The translations under genes and the position numbers were made by a program. From Acidobacteriota bacterium (GTDB lineage Bacteria; Acidobacteriota; Blastocatellia; Pyrinomonadales; Pyrinomonadaceae): DNA of 64,000 nt. The stretch lies in NCBI GenBank assembly GCA_019239425.1, contig JAFAZX010000045.1:434001-498000 (forward strand), given 5' to 3'. The stretch's first letter is position 1. The number at the start of each line of letters is the position of its first letter. Of the stretch, positions 16,437 to 27,256 are shown piece after piece. Under the pieces are notes generated by a model. It had not been told where the DNA came from. It did not search any database and saw only the letters and a program-made list of their open reading frames with translations.

Positions 16437-16475
16437 CGGCGGACTCGGGTGGCCGTCGGGGCCGCCGAGTCCGCC
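16437..16475 (-). terminator. GC hairpin between Spy-like gene and sigma gene
   Basis: CGGCGGACTCGG (16437-16448) pairs with CCGAGTCCGCCG (16464-16475), a 12-bp perfect stem 17 nt beyond the Spy-like stop on the minus strand. No U-tract follows, so it may attenuate rather than terminate, giving more Spy-like protein than sigma factor from a shared transcript. Confidence 0.45.
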
Positions 16476-16491
16476 GTTGCCCGGTTAAAGG

Positions 16492-17043
16492 TTACTCCTG
16501 CGTCGGAGCCTGCTGCTGGCGCTGCGCCTTCCACTGCTCGCGGCGCTGCTCGAACTGCTGCCTGCGCTGTTCGAGCTGTGCCTTCTGCTCGGGCGTGAGC
16601 AGCGCGAGCGAGTCCTGGCGGAGCTTGAACTCCTCGGCCATCAGCCTGGCCTGGAGCGCCGCGGCCTCCGAGAGCTTCTGCGTCGCGACCTGCTCGTTGA
16701 AGGTCGTGCCCGACTCGGCCTGACGCAGCTCCTGGTGCTTGGCGCGGAGCTGTTCGCGCAGGGACTTCGTGCGCTCGCCGAAGCTTTCGCGGAGCTGCTT
16801 GAGGCTCGCCTTCTGCGCGTCGGTCAGCTCGACGCCGCGGAAGCCGAAGCCGCCGCCGCGCCCGCCCCACTCGCCGTCGCGCTTGCCGCCGCCGCGGTGG
16901 CCGCGGTGCTCGCCGCGCTCGGCGCGCTGCGTCTGACCCTGCTGCTCGCCGCCGGCGGTCTGCGCCAGCGCGACGGGGGCCGCGAGGGCCAGCGCCGAGA
17001 GACCGGCCAGGCCCAACTTGTGAATCCTTCCTAATTTCTTCAT
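16492..17043 (-). CDS. Spy/CpxP-like periplasmic protein, Gln/Arg-rich
   Basis: A 183-aa exported protein with a signal peptide (about 1-28, ending ALAQ). A Gly/Arg/His-rich spacer (residues 35-70) follows, then a helical LTXXQ-like body with ELTDAQKASLKQLRESF and LLTPEQKAQLEQRRQQF, and a Gln-rich tail. It resembles the Spy/CpxP/Zra group of periplasmic chaperones and metal-responsive proteins. His-rich stretches could bind metal. It is first in the operon with the sigma and anti-sigma genes and is preceded by two tandem ECF-like promoter motifs, consistent with being the main stress-induced product. Confidence 0.75.
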   Translation of the reverse strand: MKKLGRIHKLGLAGLSALALAAPVALAQTAGGEQQGQTQRAERGEHRGHRGGGKRDGEWGGRGGGFGFRGVELTDAQKASLKQLRESFGERTKSLREQLRAKHQELRQAESGTTFNEQVATQKLSEAAALQARLMAEEFKLRQDSLALLTPEQKAQLEQRRQQFEQRREQWKAQRQQQAPTQE

Positions 17044-17101
17044 GACTGCTTTCTACTCCTAGTCTACCTTGTTTTCTGCCCTGAGGGAGAGGGTTCGTAA
17101 G

Positions 17102-17132
17102 TCAAGACACCGCGCCGCACGACGTGGTTACA
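17102..17132 (-). promoter_or_regulatory. ECF-type promoter motif a (upstream of Spy-like/sigma operon)
   Basis: On the minus strand TGTAACC (17132-17126), a 17-nt spacer and GTCTTGA (17108-17102) lie about 60 bp upstream of the Spy-like ATG. The same arrangement recurs three more times in the window with an identical spacer length. Confidence 0.6.
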
Positions 17133-17181
17133 CCCCTTATTCATTCCCTACATTCGAGGCCGCCTGAGCGGCCTCTGTTGA

Positions 17182-17212
17182 GCTAGACACCGCGCCCCTC
17201 GTTTCCGTTACA
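17182..17212 (-). promoter_or_regulatory. ECF-type promoter motif b (upstream tandem copy)
   Basis: Minus-strand TGTAACG (17212-17206), a 17-nt spacer ending GGCGCGGT, and GTCTAGC (17188-17182) lie 80 bp upstream of motif a. The spacer end CGCGGT is shared with motif a. Confidence 0.55.
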
Positions 17213-17235
17213 CCCGCGCCCCGTTTCAAAGTTTT

Positions 17236-17307
17236 CACCACAGAGACACAGAGACACAGCTCGGGGCAGATAACTCAACAAGCTGTGCCTCTGTGTCTCT
17301 GTGGTTA
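17236..17307. repeat. Family A palindrome (A5)
   Basis: Lies between tandem ECF motifs a/b and motif c, in the spacer shared by the divergent stress and efflux operons. Confidence 0.8.
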
Positions 17308-17328
17308 ATTTAATCCCCTCTATACGCC

Positions 17329-17359
17329 TGTAACCGAAATCGAGCGGCCGGTGTCTAGC
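17329..17359 (+). promoter_or_regulatory. ECF-type promoter motif c (upstream of efflux operon)
   Basis: Plus-strand TGTAACC (17329-17335), a 17-nt spacer and GTCTAGC (17353-17359) lie about 80 bp before the MacA-like start. It is divergent from motifs a and b, so one sigma factor could drive both operons. Confidence 0.6.
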
Positions 17360-17437
17360 CTATTGGGCGGAGGTTTCGCCCCTATTTTTCGGCGTTGTGT
17401 ACGGCGCACGTTTAGAGCGCCCGCAGGGGAAAAGAAG

Positions 17438-19132
17438 ATGCAGCGAGTGAAATCATTTCTGAACACGAAGAGGCGTCTGGCGGTCGTCGGCCTCGTCGTC
17501 GCGCTCGTCGCGGCCGGCGGCTTCTGGTACTGGGGCGGCAGCGCCAACGCCGCCGAGTACATGACGGCCAAGGTCGAGCGCGGCAACCTCCGCAACACCG
17601 TGACGGCGACGGGCACGCTCCAGGCCGTGACGACCGTGCAGGTCGGCAGCCAGGCCTCGGGCACCATCTCGGCGCTCTACGCGGACTTCAACTCGACGGT
17701 GAAGAAGGGGCAACTGCTCGCGCAGCTCGACCCCTCGGTGACGCAGGCGCAAGTCCAGCAGGCGCGCGCCAACCTCGCGCAGGCCGAGGCGCAGTTGCAG
17801 TCGGCCCGCGCTGCCGTCTCCAACTCGCACGCGGGCGTGGCGCAGACGCGCGCCGGCATCTCCGACGCCCGCGCGAGGGCCTTGGCCGCCGGCCAGACGA
17901 CGCAGAACCAGCAGGCCGGCGTCTCGGCCGCCGAGGCCAACGTCAACGTGCTCAAGGCGCAGTTGGACGACGCCGCGAGCTACCTGCGCCAGGAGCAGTC
18001 GCTGCTCCAGAGCGGCGTCATCGCGCAGCGCGAGTACGACACGGCGCAGACCTCTTATAAGACGGCCGAGGCCCGCTACAACCAATCGGTCGCGCAGTTG
18101 AAGATGGCGCAGTTGAGCGCGCAGTCCGCCTCCAGCGCGGGCCAGGCGCAGGCCGCCGCGCAGGTCGAGCAGGCGCAGGCGCAGGCGCAGCAGTCGCAGG
18201 GCCAGGTCGTGACCGCGCAGGCGCAGGTGCAGAACGCCGCCGCGCAGGTCGAGCAGGCGCGCGCCGCCCTGCAGCTCGCACAGATTAACCTTCAGCACAC
18301 GACCATCTCGTCCCCGATTGACGGCGTCGTCGTCTCGCGCGACGTGAGCGTCGGGCAGACCGTGGCCGCCTCCCTTTCGGCGCCGACGCTCTTCACCATC
18401 GCGCAAGACCTGACGCAGATGCAGATCATGGCGAACATCGACCAGGCCGACATCGGCCTCGTCGAGCAGGCGAAGTCCGTCTCCTTCACGGTGGACGCCT
18501 TCCCCGGCGAAGAGTTCAAGGGGGCGATTCAGCAGATGCGTCTGAACCCGCAGAACGTGCAGAACGTCGTCACCTACAACGTCATGATTAACGTCTCGAA
18601 CCCGGAGCAGAAGTTGAAGCCCGGCATGACGGCCAACCTGACCGTCACCATCGACGAGCGCAACGACGTGCTCAAGGTGCCGAACTCCGCGCTCCGCTTC
18701 ACGCCGCAGACGACCGACGCCGCGCAGGCGCGCTCGGGCGGCAATAGCAACGGCCAGCGCCGCCAGCGTCAGAACGCCAACGGCGCGGACAACGCGCAGC
18801 AGCAGGCCGACGGCGGCGGCGCGCAGCCGGACTCGCGTCCGCAGTTCGCGCGCGCGACCGAGCCTGTGCTGCCCGGCCAGACGCGGCGCGTGTGGGTCCT
18901 GGGCGCGGACGGCAAGCTCCAGTCGCGGCGCATCAAGGTCGGACTCTCCGACGGCTCGGCGACCGAGGTGGTCGAAGGCGAGCTGCGCGAGGGCGACGTA
19001 ATCGTCACCGGCCAGAACGTCACGTCCGCCTCCTCTTCGTCGCGCACGCAGAACGGCGGACAGTCTTCGGCCCCCGGCTTCGGCGGCGCCCCGCGCGTCG
19101 GCGGAGCGGGCGGCGGCAGCAGAGGTCGTTAA
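17438..19132 (+). CDS. MacA/HlyD-family periplasmic adaptor of an efflux system
   Basis: A 564-aa membrane fusion protein. A transmembrane helix (about 14-32) is followed by a lipoyl/barrel half (VTATGTLQAVTTVQVGSQASGTISALYADFNSTVKKGQLL). Next comes an unusually long Ala/Gln-rich coiled-coil hairpin (about 110-285), the returning HTTISSPIDGVVVSRDVSVGQTVAASL, and a beta-barrel. A low-complexity Gln/Asn/Gly insert (about 430-475) precedes the C-terminal domain. It bridges the inner-membrane ABC pump to an outer-membrane channel. The ATG at 17438 has GGGGAAAAGAAG upstream. It is first in an operon with the ATPase and permease genes. Confidence 0.88.
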   Translation: MQRVKSFLNTKRRLAVVGLVVALVAAGGFWYWGGSANAAEYMTAKVERGNLRNTVTATGTLQAVTTVQVGSQASGTISALYADFNSTVKKGQLLAQLDPSVTQAQVQQARANLAQAEAQLQSARAAVSNSHAGVAQTRAGISDARARALAAGQTTQNQQAGVSAAEANVNVLKAQLDDAASYLRQEQSLLQSGVIAQREYDTAQTSYKTAEARYNQSVAQLKMAQLSAQSASSAGQAQAAAQVEQAQAQAQQSQGQVVTAQAQVQNAAAQVEQARAALQLAQINLQHTTISSPIDGVVVSRDVSVGQTVAASLSAPTLFTIAQDLTQMQIMANIDQADIGLVEQAKSVSFTVDAFPGEEFKGAIQQMRLNPQNVQNVVTYNVMINVSNPEQKLKPGMTANLTVTIDERNDVLKVPNSALRFTPQTTDAAQARSGGNSNGQRRQRQNANGADNAQQQADGGGAQPDSRPQFARATEPVLPGQTRRVWVLGADGKLQSRRIKVGLSDGSATEVVEGELREGDVIVTGQNVTSASSSSRTQNGGQSSAPGFGGAPRVGGAGGGSRGR

Positions 19133-19155
19133 GAGATAAGGGGTGAGGTGAACTC

Positions 19156-19977
<822 letters not shown>

Positions 19978-20007
19978 GTTGTTTTCGGAGTCGAAGGTGA
20001 TGTTGAG

Positions 20008-20121
20008 GGCGGTTAACCACAGGGACACGCAGGACTCAGAGGTCGCACGGAGTTTTCATACATCTTTCATAAACCCTCCGTGCCCGCCCCGTGAACTCTG
20101 TGTCCCTGTGGTTAGCCGCCC
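20008..20121. repeat. Family A palindrome (A6, long-looped variant)
   Basis: Diverged copy with arms GGCGGTTAACCACAGGGACAC and its inverse around a 70-nt loop with its own short hairpin (CACGGAG/CTCCGTG). It lies inside the efflux operon. Confidence 0.7.
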
Positions 20122-20161
20122 TGAACGCCGACAACGAGGTTGAGAGGATAAGGTAGAAGTC

Positions 20162-21388
<1,227 letters not shown>

Positions 21389-21396
21389 GACAGAGA

Positions 21397-21474
21397 ATTA
21401 ACCACAGAGACACAGAGGCACAGCTTGAAGAGGAATATCCCAACAAGCTGTGCCTCTGTGTCTCTGTGGTTAAT
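21397..21474. repeat. Family A palindrome (A7)
   Basis: Arms ATTAACCACAGAGACACAGA and inverse between converging MacB permease and YncE-type fusion genes; likely shared 3' hairpin. Confidence 0.85.
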
Positions 21475-24079
21475 GTTTTCTTAACTCTTCGTATCGCGCT
21501 TTGTCTGTGTCGGAGAGCGCGGTGGGGGCGGGCGCGGTGTAGGGCGTCAGGTCGGGGCGCGGGTTGAAGATGGAGAACATGGGGACGGCCATGCGGTCGT
21601 TGAGGTTGAGGGGGCGGAACCCGAGCACGAGGCCCGCCGTGCGGAGCGCGCTCAGTTGGTCGTAGCGGTCGCCCACGACGGCGCCGCGTTTGACGTAGGG
21701 GCCGGCGGCGAAGGCGGTGATGCGCGTGGCGTCCACGTGGTCGGGGCCGTTCTGCGCGTCGTCCTCCTCGACCAGGATGAGCGAGTCGCGCCAGACGGGG
21801 CTGCGCGAGATGGTCTCGATGATGAGCCCGAGCGCCGCGTCGTTCTGCGCGACGAACTGCTGCGGCGTCCGGATCGACTTGTCCGCGCCGTTCGTGTGGT
21901 CGTTCGGCAGCCAGAGGTAGTTGAAGCGCGGCACCGTCCCCGACTTCGCGCGGCGCTCGAAGTCGGCGCGCCACGCCGCGAAGCGGTCGAGGTCGGAGTG
22001 GTTCAAATCCCAAGAGCGGTAGTCGAACGCGTAGCGCGTCAGGTACTCCGCGAAGCGAAGCCGCAACTGCCGGTTCCCCAGGGCGAGCGCGAGCGTGTCG
22101 TCGCCGACGAGGAAGTTCGAGAACGCGGTGGCGAACTTCTCGTCGCGCAGCAGACGTTCGGCGTCCGCGAGCGTGTCGGCCTGCCCGGCGTACGTGTGCG
22201 CGAAGTCGTAGAAGATGCGGCCGCGGTCGGTGTCCGAAGCGAGCCGCATCATCCGCGCGTAGAACTTGCGCGCGGGCAGACTGTAGCCCAGCTCGTCCAG
22301 AAGGATGTCGTAGGCGCGCGTGTAGAGGTAGTAGTTCTCGCCGTAGATTCGATAGCTCACCTTCGCGTCGTCGAGCGCGTCCCAGAGGTACGCGGGCGAG
22401 GTCACCGAGGGCACCATGCCGAACGGGTAGCCCCGGTAGCGGCCCGAGTAGGCGGCGTTCCCGAGCCATTCGAGGAAGGGAGAGGCGTAGCCGCTCGTCG
22501 TGAAGCTGTGGCCGAGCACGCTGATCTCGCCGTCGGCGTAGAAGTTGTCGAGCGTGACGAACCTTTCGGCGAGCGCGTGCTGGTTCGGCGTGATGTCGCG
22601 CCCGAAGAGCGTCAGAGACGGGTCGCCATTGCCGCGCCCGAGGTCGCCCAGAACCTGGTCGTACGAGCGGTTCTCCTTGACGACGTAGAAGACGTGTCTG
22701 ACGGGCAGCTTGAAGCCGCGCCGCGCGTCGAAGGTCGGCGCGCCCGCCATCACCTGCCGCGTCCACGCCGCGAGCCCGCGCGCGCTCACGTCCCCGACGG
22801 GCAAGACCGAGAGGCTCCCCTTCAGGAGCGTCAAAACGTAGTCAGGCCCGCCGCGCCCCTCGACCGGCTGCGGCCCGCGCAGGTTCGGCCGGCGCGCGCG
22901 CACGCCCTTCGCGTTCAGGACGAGCAGGTTGCCGCCCTCGACCAGAACCTTCGTCGGGTACCAGCCCGTCGGGATGAGTCCCGCCTGCCGCCCCGTGTTC
23001 TTGTCGTAGACCGCGACGGCGTTCATGCCGGCGAGCGTGACGTAGACGCGGTTCCCCGAGACGGCGCAGGACGTGGGCGTCGTGCCGAAGGTGTTCTTGA
23101 AGCTGTTCGTGCGCAGCACGCCGGCCCGGCTGGCGAGCGCCGTGTCCACCACGGTCAGCTCGTCCGAGTCTGTGTTGACGACGTAGAGGCGCGCGCCGTC
23201 CGTACACATCTCCTGCGGGCGGCGCCCGACGAAGACCTCCCCGACCTCCTTGAGTTCCCGGTCGAAGACGCGCAGGCGGTTCTCGCCGAGCACCGTGACG
23301 TAGAGCTTGCCGCCCACCTGTCGCACGGCGTAGGGGAAGTAGCCCGCGTCCGCGTCGCGCTCGACCTTCCCCGTCTCCGCGTCGAGCACGGCGAGGCGGC
23401 CCGAGACGTAGTTGCCCTTCTCGTCCTTCCCGGCGAGGTAGAGCACGGCGAGGCGCCGGTCGTCCAAGACCTCCACGCCCGCGACGTAGCCCGCGACCGC
23501 GTACTCGCGCGCGACGTTGAACTGTCGGTCGACGCGGTAGACCTTCGAGTCGAAGCCGCCGCTGATGTAGAGGTCGCCGCCCGGCCCCTGCACCGCGCTC
23601 GGGAAGAGCGAGTTGATGCGCAGGGTCTTCTCGACGCGCCCCGAGGCCGGCTCGACGATTGAGACCTCCTGCGGCTCGCGCGTGTAGTAGCCGGTGTTGA
23701 GGACGACGAGCCGGCCCGCGAACGGCACGGCCTCGTAAGGCAGGCGGCCCAGCTCGACCTGGCGCCCGGCGGGCGCAAGCTTCCAACCCGTGGGGAGCAC
23801 GGCCTCGGCCACGCGCGCCGCCTGCGCACGCGCCTGCGCCGCCGCGAAGTACGAGAGCGCGCCCGCGTAAGGCGTCCCCTTCACGTACTCCCAAAGCTCG
23901 CGGTTCAAGTCCTCCTCGTCCTCCGCGCGGTCGAAGAACTCCGCGCGTGCCCCGCGCTCGTCATCGTCCTTATCCTCCTGCGCCGACACCCGCAAAGTCG
24001 CGGCACACAGAGACATCACGACCGCGATGATGACAAGGACGCTTCTCGACGTTTTTAAAAAGTCAGGCTGGCTCGGCAT
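21470..24079 (-). CDS. YncE-like beta-propeller / alkaline phosphatase-superfamily fusion, secreted
   Basis: An 869-aa exported two-domain protein. After a signal segment (about 12-34) and an acidic stretch, residues about 80-430 have repeated YVTN-type propeller blades (LYVVNTDSDELTVVDT, VYVTLAGMNAVAVYDKNTG). Residues about 460-840 resemble the phosphoesterase/alkaline-phosphatase fold: VKENRSYDQVLGD, LDNFYADGEISVLGHSF, YLWLPNDHTNG and LVEEDDAQNGPDHVDATR supply the expected metal-binding Asp/His sets. The combination is known from acidobacterial and other genomes, with phosphodiester or phosphonate substrates only inferred. The ATG at 24079 was chosen; the open frame upstream runs into the family D repeat. 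Confidence 0.82.
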   Translation of the reverse strand: MPSQPDFLKTSRSVLVIIAVVMSLCAATLRVSAQEDKDDDERGARAEFFDRAEDEEDLNRELWEYVKGTPYAGALSYFAAAQARAQAARVAEAVLPTGWKLAPAGRQVELGRLPYEAVPFAGRLVVLNTGYYTREPQEVSIVEPASGRVEKTLRINSLFPSAVQGPGGDLYISGGFDSKVYRVDRQFNVAREYAVAGYVAGVEVLDDRRLAVLYLAGKDEKGNYVSGRLAVLDAETGKVERDADAGYFPYAVRQVGGKLYVTVLGENRLRVFDRELKEVGEVFVGRRPQEMCTDGARLYVVNTDSDELTVVDTALASRAGVLRTNSFKNTFGTTPTSCAVSGNRVYVTLAGMNAVAVYDKNTGRQAGLIPTGWYPTKVLVEGGNLLVLNAKGVRARRPNLRGPQPVEGRGGPDYVLTLLKGSLSVLPVGDVSARGLAAWTRQVMAGAPTFDARRGFKLPVRHVFYVVKENRSYDQVLGDLGRGNGDPSLTLFGRDITPNQHALAERFVTLDNFYADGEISVLGHSFTTSGYASPFLEWLGNAAYSGRYRGYPFGMVPSVTSPAYLWDALDDAKVSYRIYGENYYLYTRAYDILLDELGYSLPARKFYARMMRLASDTDRGRIFYDFAHTYAGQADTLADAERLLRDEKFATAFSNFLVGDDTLALALGNRQLRLRFAEYLTRYAFDYRSWDLNHSDLDRFAAWRADFERRAKSGTVPRFNYLWLPNDHTNGADKSIRTPQQFVAQNDAALGLIIETISRSPVWRDSLILVEEDDAQNGPDHVDATRITAFAAGPYVKRGAVVGDRYDQLSALRTAGLVLGFRPLNLNDRMAVPMFSIFNPRPDLTPYTAPAPTALSDTDKARYEELRKH

Positions 24080-24103
24080 GGCCGTGGAGTGTAACACGGG
24101 GAA

Positions 24104-24181
24104 AGGATGAAGGCGGAAGGATGAAGGATGAAGGGAAGGCAATATCAACTTCATCCTTCATCCTTCATCCTTCCGCCTTCA
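24104..24181. repeat. Family D palindrome (D2)
   Basis: Between the YdcF-type gene, whose stop lies in it, and the YncE-type fusion gene. Heptamers AAGGATG and AAGGCGG are tandem. Confidence 0.85.
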
Positions 24182-24946
24182 AACCCGCCCCCTAATCTTC
24201 GCCCAGGCGAGGCCGAGGTATTCGTAGGCGGCCGTTTCGGCGAGGCGGAGGCCGCCGGTCGCGGGGAAGAAGTTGCCGGGGGCGATGCCTTTATTCTCCT
24301 GGGTGAGGAAGTGCGTGGGCGCGGGGATGGGGTTCGTGCCCGCCTTGCGGAAGAGCGCCAGCGAGCGCGGCATGTGCGAGGCGGAGGTGACGAGGTAGAA
24401 CTCCTCCGCGCCGAGTCGCTCGCGGACGACCTGGGCCTGCGTCTCCGTGTCGGGTGAGACGGCGTCGAGGTCGAGCGCCGCGGGGTCTACGCCGAGCCCT
24501 TCGGCGAGCGCGCGCATCGTCTCGGCATCCGGGTCGGAGCCGAAGACGCTGCCGCCCGAGAGCAGCAGACGGCTCCCCGGCAACTGGCGCTGAAGACGTA
24601 TGCCCTCAACGAGCCGCGCCAGACTCGCTTCGGACAGCCGCATGCCGGCGGGCAGTTTGTCGTCGGACGAACTCCCGCCGCCGAGCACCACCACCCAGCG
24701 CACGCGCCCCGCCGCCGCCGACACGTCCGTCACCGGCGCGTGCTGCCGTTCGAGCGGCGCCAGCAGCCGCCCCGACGCGGCGCCGTAGCCGAGCAGCAGC
24801 AGCAGGAGCGCCCCCACAGTCGCCAGCCACTTCCCCGCCCTCTGCCTCCGCGTGAACCAGACGAGCGCGAGCCCCAGCAGCACCAGCGCCAGACAGAACG
24901 GGACGGGCATCAGGAACGGCGCGACGAGCTTCTTAAAGAAGAACAT
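24179..24946 (-). CDS. YdcF/ElyC-family (DUF218) membrane protein
   Basis: A 255-aa protein with two N-terminal transmembrane helices (about 10-30 and 37-55). A DUF218 domain follows with the hallmark VVLGGG near residue 87, SGGSV, a DTETQAQ motif, and VTSASHMPRSLALFRKAG. Relatives (ElyC, SanA, YdcF) act in envelope and peptidoglycan-precursor homeostasis, but the reaction is unknown. The stop codon TGA is the first element of the adjacent family D repeat. The gene is divergent from the S46 peptidase gene. Confidence 0.85.
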   Translation of the reverse strand: MFFFKKLVAPFLMPVPFCLALVLLGLALVWFTRRQRAGKWLATVGALLLLLLGYGAASGRLLAPLERQHAPVTDVSAAAGRVRWVVVLGGGSSSDDKLPAGMRLSEASLARLVEGIRLQRQLPGSRLLLSGGSVFGSDPDAETMRALAEGLGVDPAALDLDAVSPDTETQAQVVRERLGAEEFYLVTSASHMPRSLALFRKAGTNPIPAPTHFLTQENKGIAPGNFFPATGGLRLAETAAYEYLGLAWAKIRGRV

Positions 24947-24968
24947 TTCGGTTCGGACTCTTCCCTCA

Positions 24969-24999
24969 TTGAAGCGTTAAGAGACGGACGGAGTATAAT
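24969..24999 (+). promoter_or_regulatory. Sigma-70-like promoter of the S46 peptidase gene
   Basis: TTGAAG (24969-24974) and a perfect TATAAT (24994-24999) are separated by 19 nt, slightly long, and lie 33 bp before the start codon at 25032. It is the cleanest housekeeping-type promoter in the window. Confidence 0.5.
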
Positions 25000-25031
25000 C
25001 CTTGAGACACACAAACCACCCGAGAGGAATT

Positions 25032-27167
25032 ATGATTTTGAATCCGAAGAGACACCTGCGCGCGGCGCTGGCCGCGCTCCTGCTGGCCGCCAACCTCGCG
25101 CCCGCGGCGCTGGCCGACGAGGGCATGTGGGCCTTCAACAACCTGCCGCGCGCCGAGATCAAGAAGCGCTACGGCTTCGACGTCACCGACGACTGGGTCA
25201 GGCGCGTCCAGTCGGCCACCGTCAGGTTCCCGAACGGCACCGGCTCCTTCGTCTCTGCGGAAGGGCTCGTGCTCACCAACTACCACATCGTCGAGGACAT
25301 CGTCGGCGAACTCTCCACGGCCGAGCGCGACCTCGCCAAGACCGGCTTCGTCGCGCACACGCGCGACCAGGAGATCAAGATACCGGGGCTCGCGCTCGAC
25401 CAGCTCGTCCGCATCGAGGACGTGACGGCGCGCGTCAACGGCGCGGTCAAGGCCGGCACGGGCGACGCCGAGGCCGGCGCCGCGCGCATGGCCGAGATCG
25501 GGCGCATCGAGGCCGAGGCGGCGAAGTCGTCGGGGCTGCGCGCCGACGTGGTCACGCTCTACCAGGGCGGCGTCTACAACCTTTACTACTACAAGCGCTA
25601 CACGGACGTGCGGCTCGTCTTCGCGCCCGAGTTCCAGGCCGCCTTCTTCGGCGGCGACCCGGACAACTTCAACTTCCCGCGCTACGACCTCGACATGGCG
25701 CTCGTGCGCGTCTACGAGAACGGCGCGCCCTTGAAGCCGGAGAACTACTTCAAGTGGTCGAAGAAGGGGCCGCAGGACGGCGAGCTGACCTTCGTCTCGG
25801 GCAGCCCCGGCACGACGCAGCGCCTGCTCACGGTCGCGCACCTCGAATACCTGCGCGACACGCAGCTCCCTTTCACCGTCCGCCTGCTTGAGAGCCGCCG
25901 CGACTCCCTGAAGAAGTACATGGCCGGGGGCGAGGAGCAGACGAGGCGCGGCCAGAACGAGCTGAACTACGCCGAGAACTTCATCAAGGTCTTCGGCGGC
26001 GAGCTGGAGGGCCTGCGCGGCAAGGAGCTGCTCGCGCGCAAGCAGGGCACCGAGTCTGCGCTGCGCGCCTACGCGGAGTCTTCGCGCAACCGCAAGGACT
26101 ACGTCGAGACCTGGGACACCATCGCCAAGGCGCGCAAGTCGCTCGCGGCTTACGACAACCGTCGGCGTCTGCTCGGCGGCTCGTCGCTCGGCGACTCGCC
26201 GAACACGGCCTTCAACACGACGCTCTTCGGCTACGCGCGCGCTCTCGTCCGGCTGGCCGATGAGTCCGCGAAGCCGAACGCCGAGCGGCTGCCCGAGTAC
26301 ACGGACGCGCGCCGCGCCGCGCTCGAAGCGATGCTCTACTCCGAAGCGCCCATCTACGACGACTTCGAGCAGGTGAAGCTGGCGGCCTCGCTCGCGCTCA
26401 TGCGCGACACGCTCGGCGCGAGCGACCCGCTCATCAAGACGGTGCTCAAGGGCAAGACGCCCGAGGCGCGCGCCGCCGAGTTAATCTCCGGCACGAAGCT
26501 GAAGGACGTGGCCTACCGGCGCGAACTCGCGGCCGGCGGGAAGAAGGCGGTCGAAGCTTCGAACGACCCGTTGATCGCGCTGGCGCGCGAGGTGGACGCG
26601 GAGGCGCGGCAGTTGCGCCGGCGCTACGAGGCGGAAGTCCTGGGCGTCGAGCGCACGGCCTACGGCAAGATCGCGCGGGCGCTCTTCGAGAAGGAGGGCA
26701 CGGGCATCTACCCGGACGCGACCTTCACGCCGCGCCTCTCCTACGGCGCGGTCAAGGGCTACAAGGAGAACGGCAAGACCGTCCAGCCGTTCACCTACTT
26801 CGCGGGACTCTACGGGCGCGCGGCCGAGCACGGGAACAAGTTCCCGTACAACCTCGCGCCGCGCTGGGCCGAGAAGAAGTCGGAGGTGGACTTGAAGGTG
26901 CCCTTCAACTTCGTCACGACCAACGACATCATCGGCGGCAACTCCGGCTCGCCCTCCTTCAACCGCGACATGGAGTTGCTCGGCCTCATCTTCGACGGCA
27001 ACATCCAGTCGCTCGTCGGGAACTTCTACTACGACGAGTCGGTCAACCGCGCCATCTCGGTCGACTCGCGCGGCATGCTCGAAGCCTTGCGGAAGGTCTA
27101 CGGCGCGACGGAAATCGCCGACGAGCTGACGCGCCCGAGCGCGGCGTCGGCCACTTCGTCCCGCTGA
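25032..27167 (+). CDS. S46-family serine peptidase (dipeptidyl-peptidase 7/11 type)
   Basis: A 711-aa exported exopeptidase that releases dipeptides from peptide N-termini. The signal peptide is about residues 1-27 (ending ALADEGMW). The chymotrypsin-like triad is visible as LTNYHIVED (His), the Asp-containing region near NFNFPRYDLD, and GGNSGSPSFN with Ser638. Acidobacterial S46 peptidases usually serve peptide scavenging. The start is ATG 25032 with GAGAGGA upstream. The C-terminal region after the Ser keeps the conserved GLIFDGNIQSL. A family A palindrome follows the stop at once. Confidence 0.92.
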   Translation: MILNPKRHLRAALAALLLAANLAPAALADEGMWAFNNLPRAEIKKRYGFDVTDDWVRRVQSATVRFPNGTGSFVSAEGLVLTNYHIVEDIVGELSTAERDLAKTGFVAHTRDQEIKIPGLALDQLVRIEDVTARVNGAVKAGTGDAEAGAARMAEIGRIEAEAAKSSGLRADVVTLYQGGVYNLYYYKRYTDVRLVFAPEFQAAFFGGDPDNFNFPRYDLDMALVRVYENGAPLKPENYFKWSKKGPQDGELTFVSGSPGTTQRLLTVAHLEYLRDTQLPFTVRLLESRRDSLKKYMAGGEEQTRRGQNELNYAENFIKVFGGELEGLRGKELLARKQGTESALRAYAESSRNRKDYVETWDTIAKARKSLAAYDNRRRLLGGSSLGDSPNTAFNTTLFGYARALVRLADESAKPNAERLPEYTDARRAALEAMLYSEAPIYDDFEQVKLAASLALMRDTLGASDPLIKTVLKGKTPEARAAELISGTKLKDVAYRRELAAGGKKAVEASNDPLIALAREVDAEARQLRRRYEAEVLGVERTAYGKIARALFEKEGTGIYPDATFTPRLSYGAVKGYKENGKTVQPFTYFAGLYGRAAEHGNKFPYNLAPRWAEKKSEVDLKVPFNFVTTNDIIGGNSGSPSFNRDMELLGLIFDGNIQSLVGNFYYDESVNRAISVDSRGMLEALRKVYGATEIADELTRPSAASATSSR

Positions 27168-27243
27168 ATTAACCACAGAGACACAGAGGCACAGCTCGTT
27201 GAGATATGACTCAACGAGCTGTGCCTCTGTGTCTCTGTGGTTG
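27168..27243. repeat. Family A palindrome (A8)
   Basis: Directly follows the S46 peptidase stop codon and sits between converging genes. Confidence 0.85.
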
Positions 27244-27256
27244 AAATTCTTAGAAC

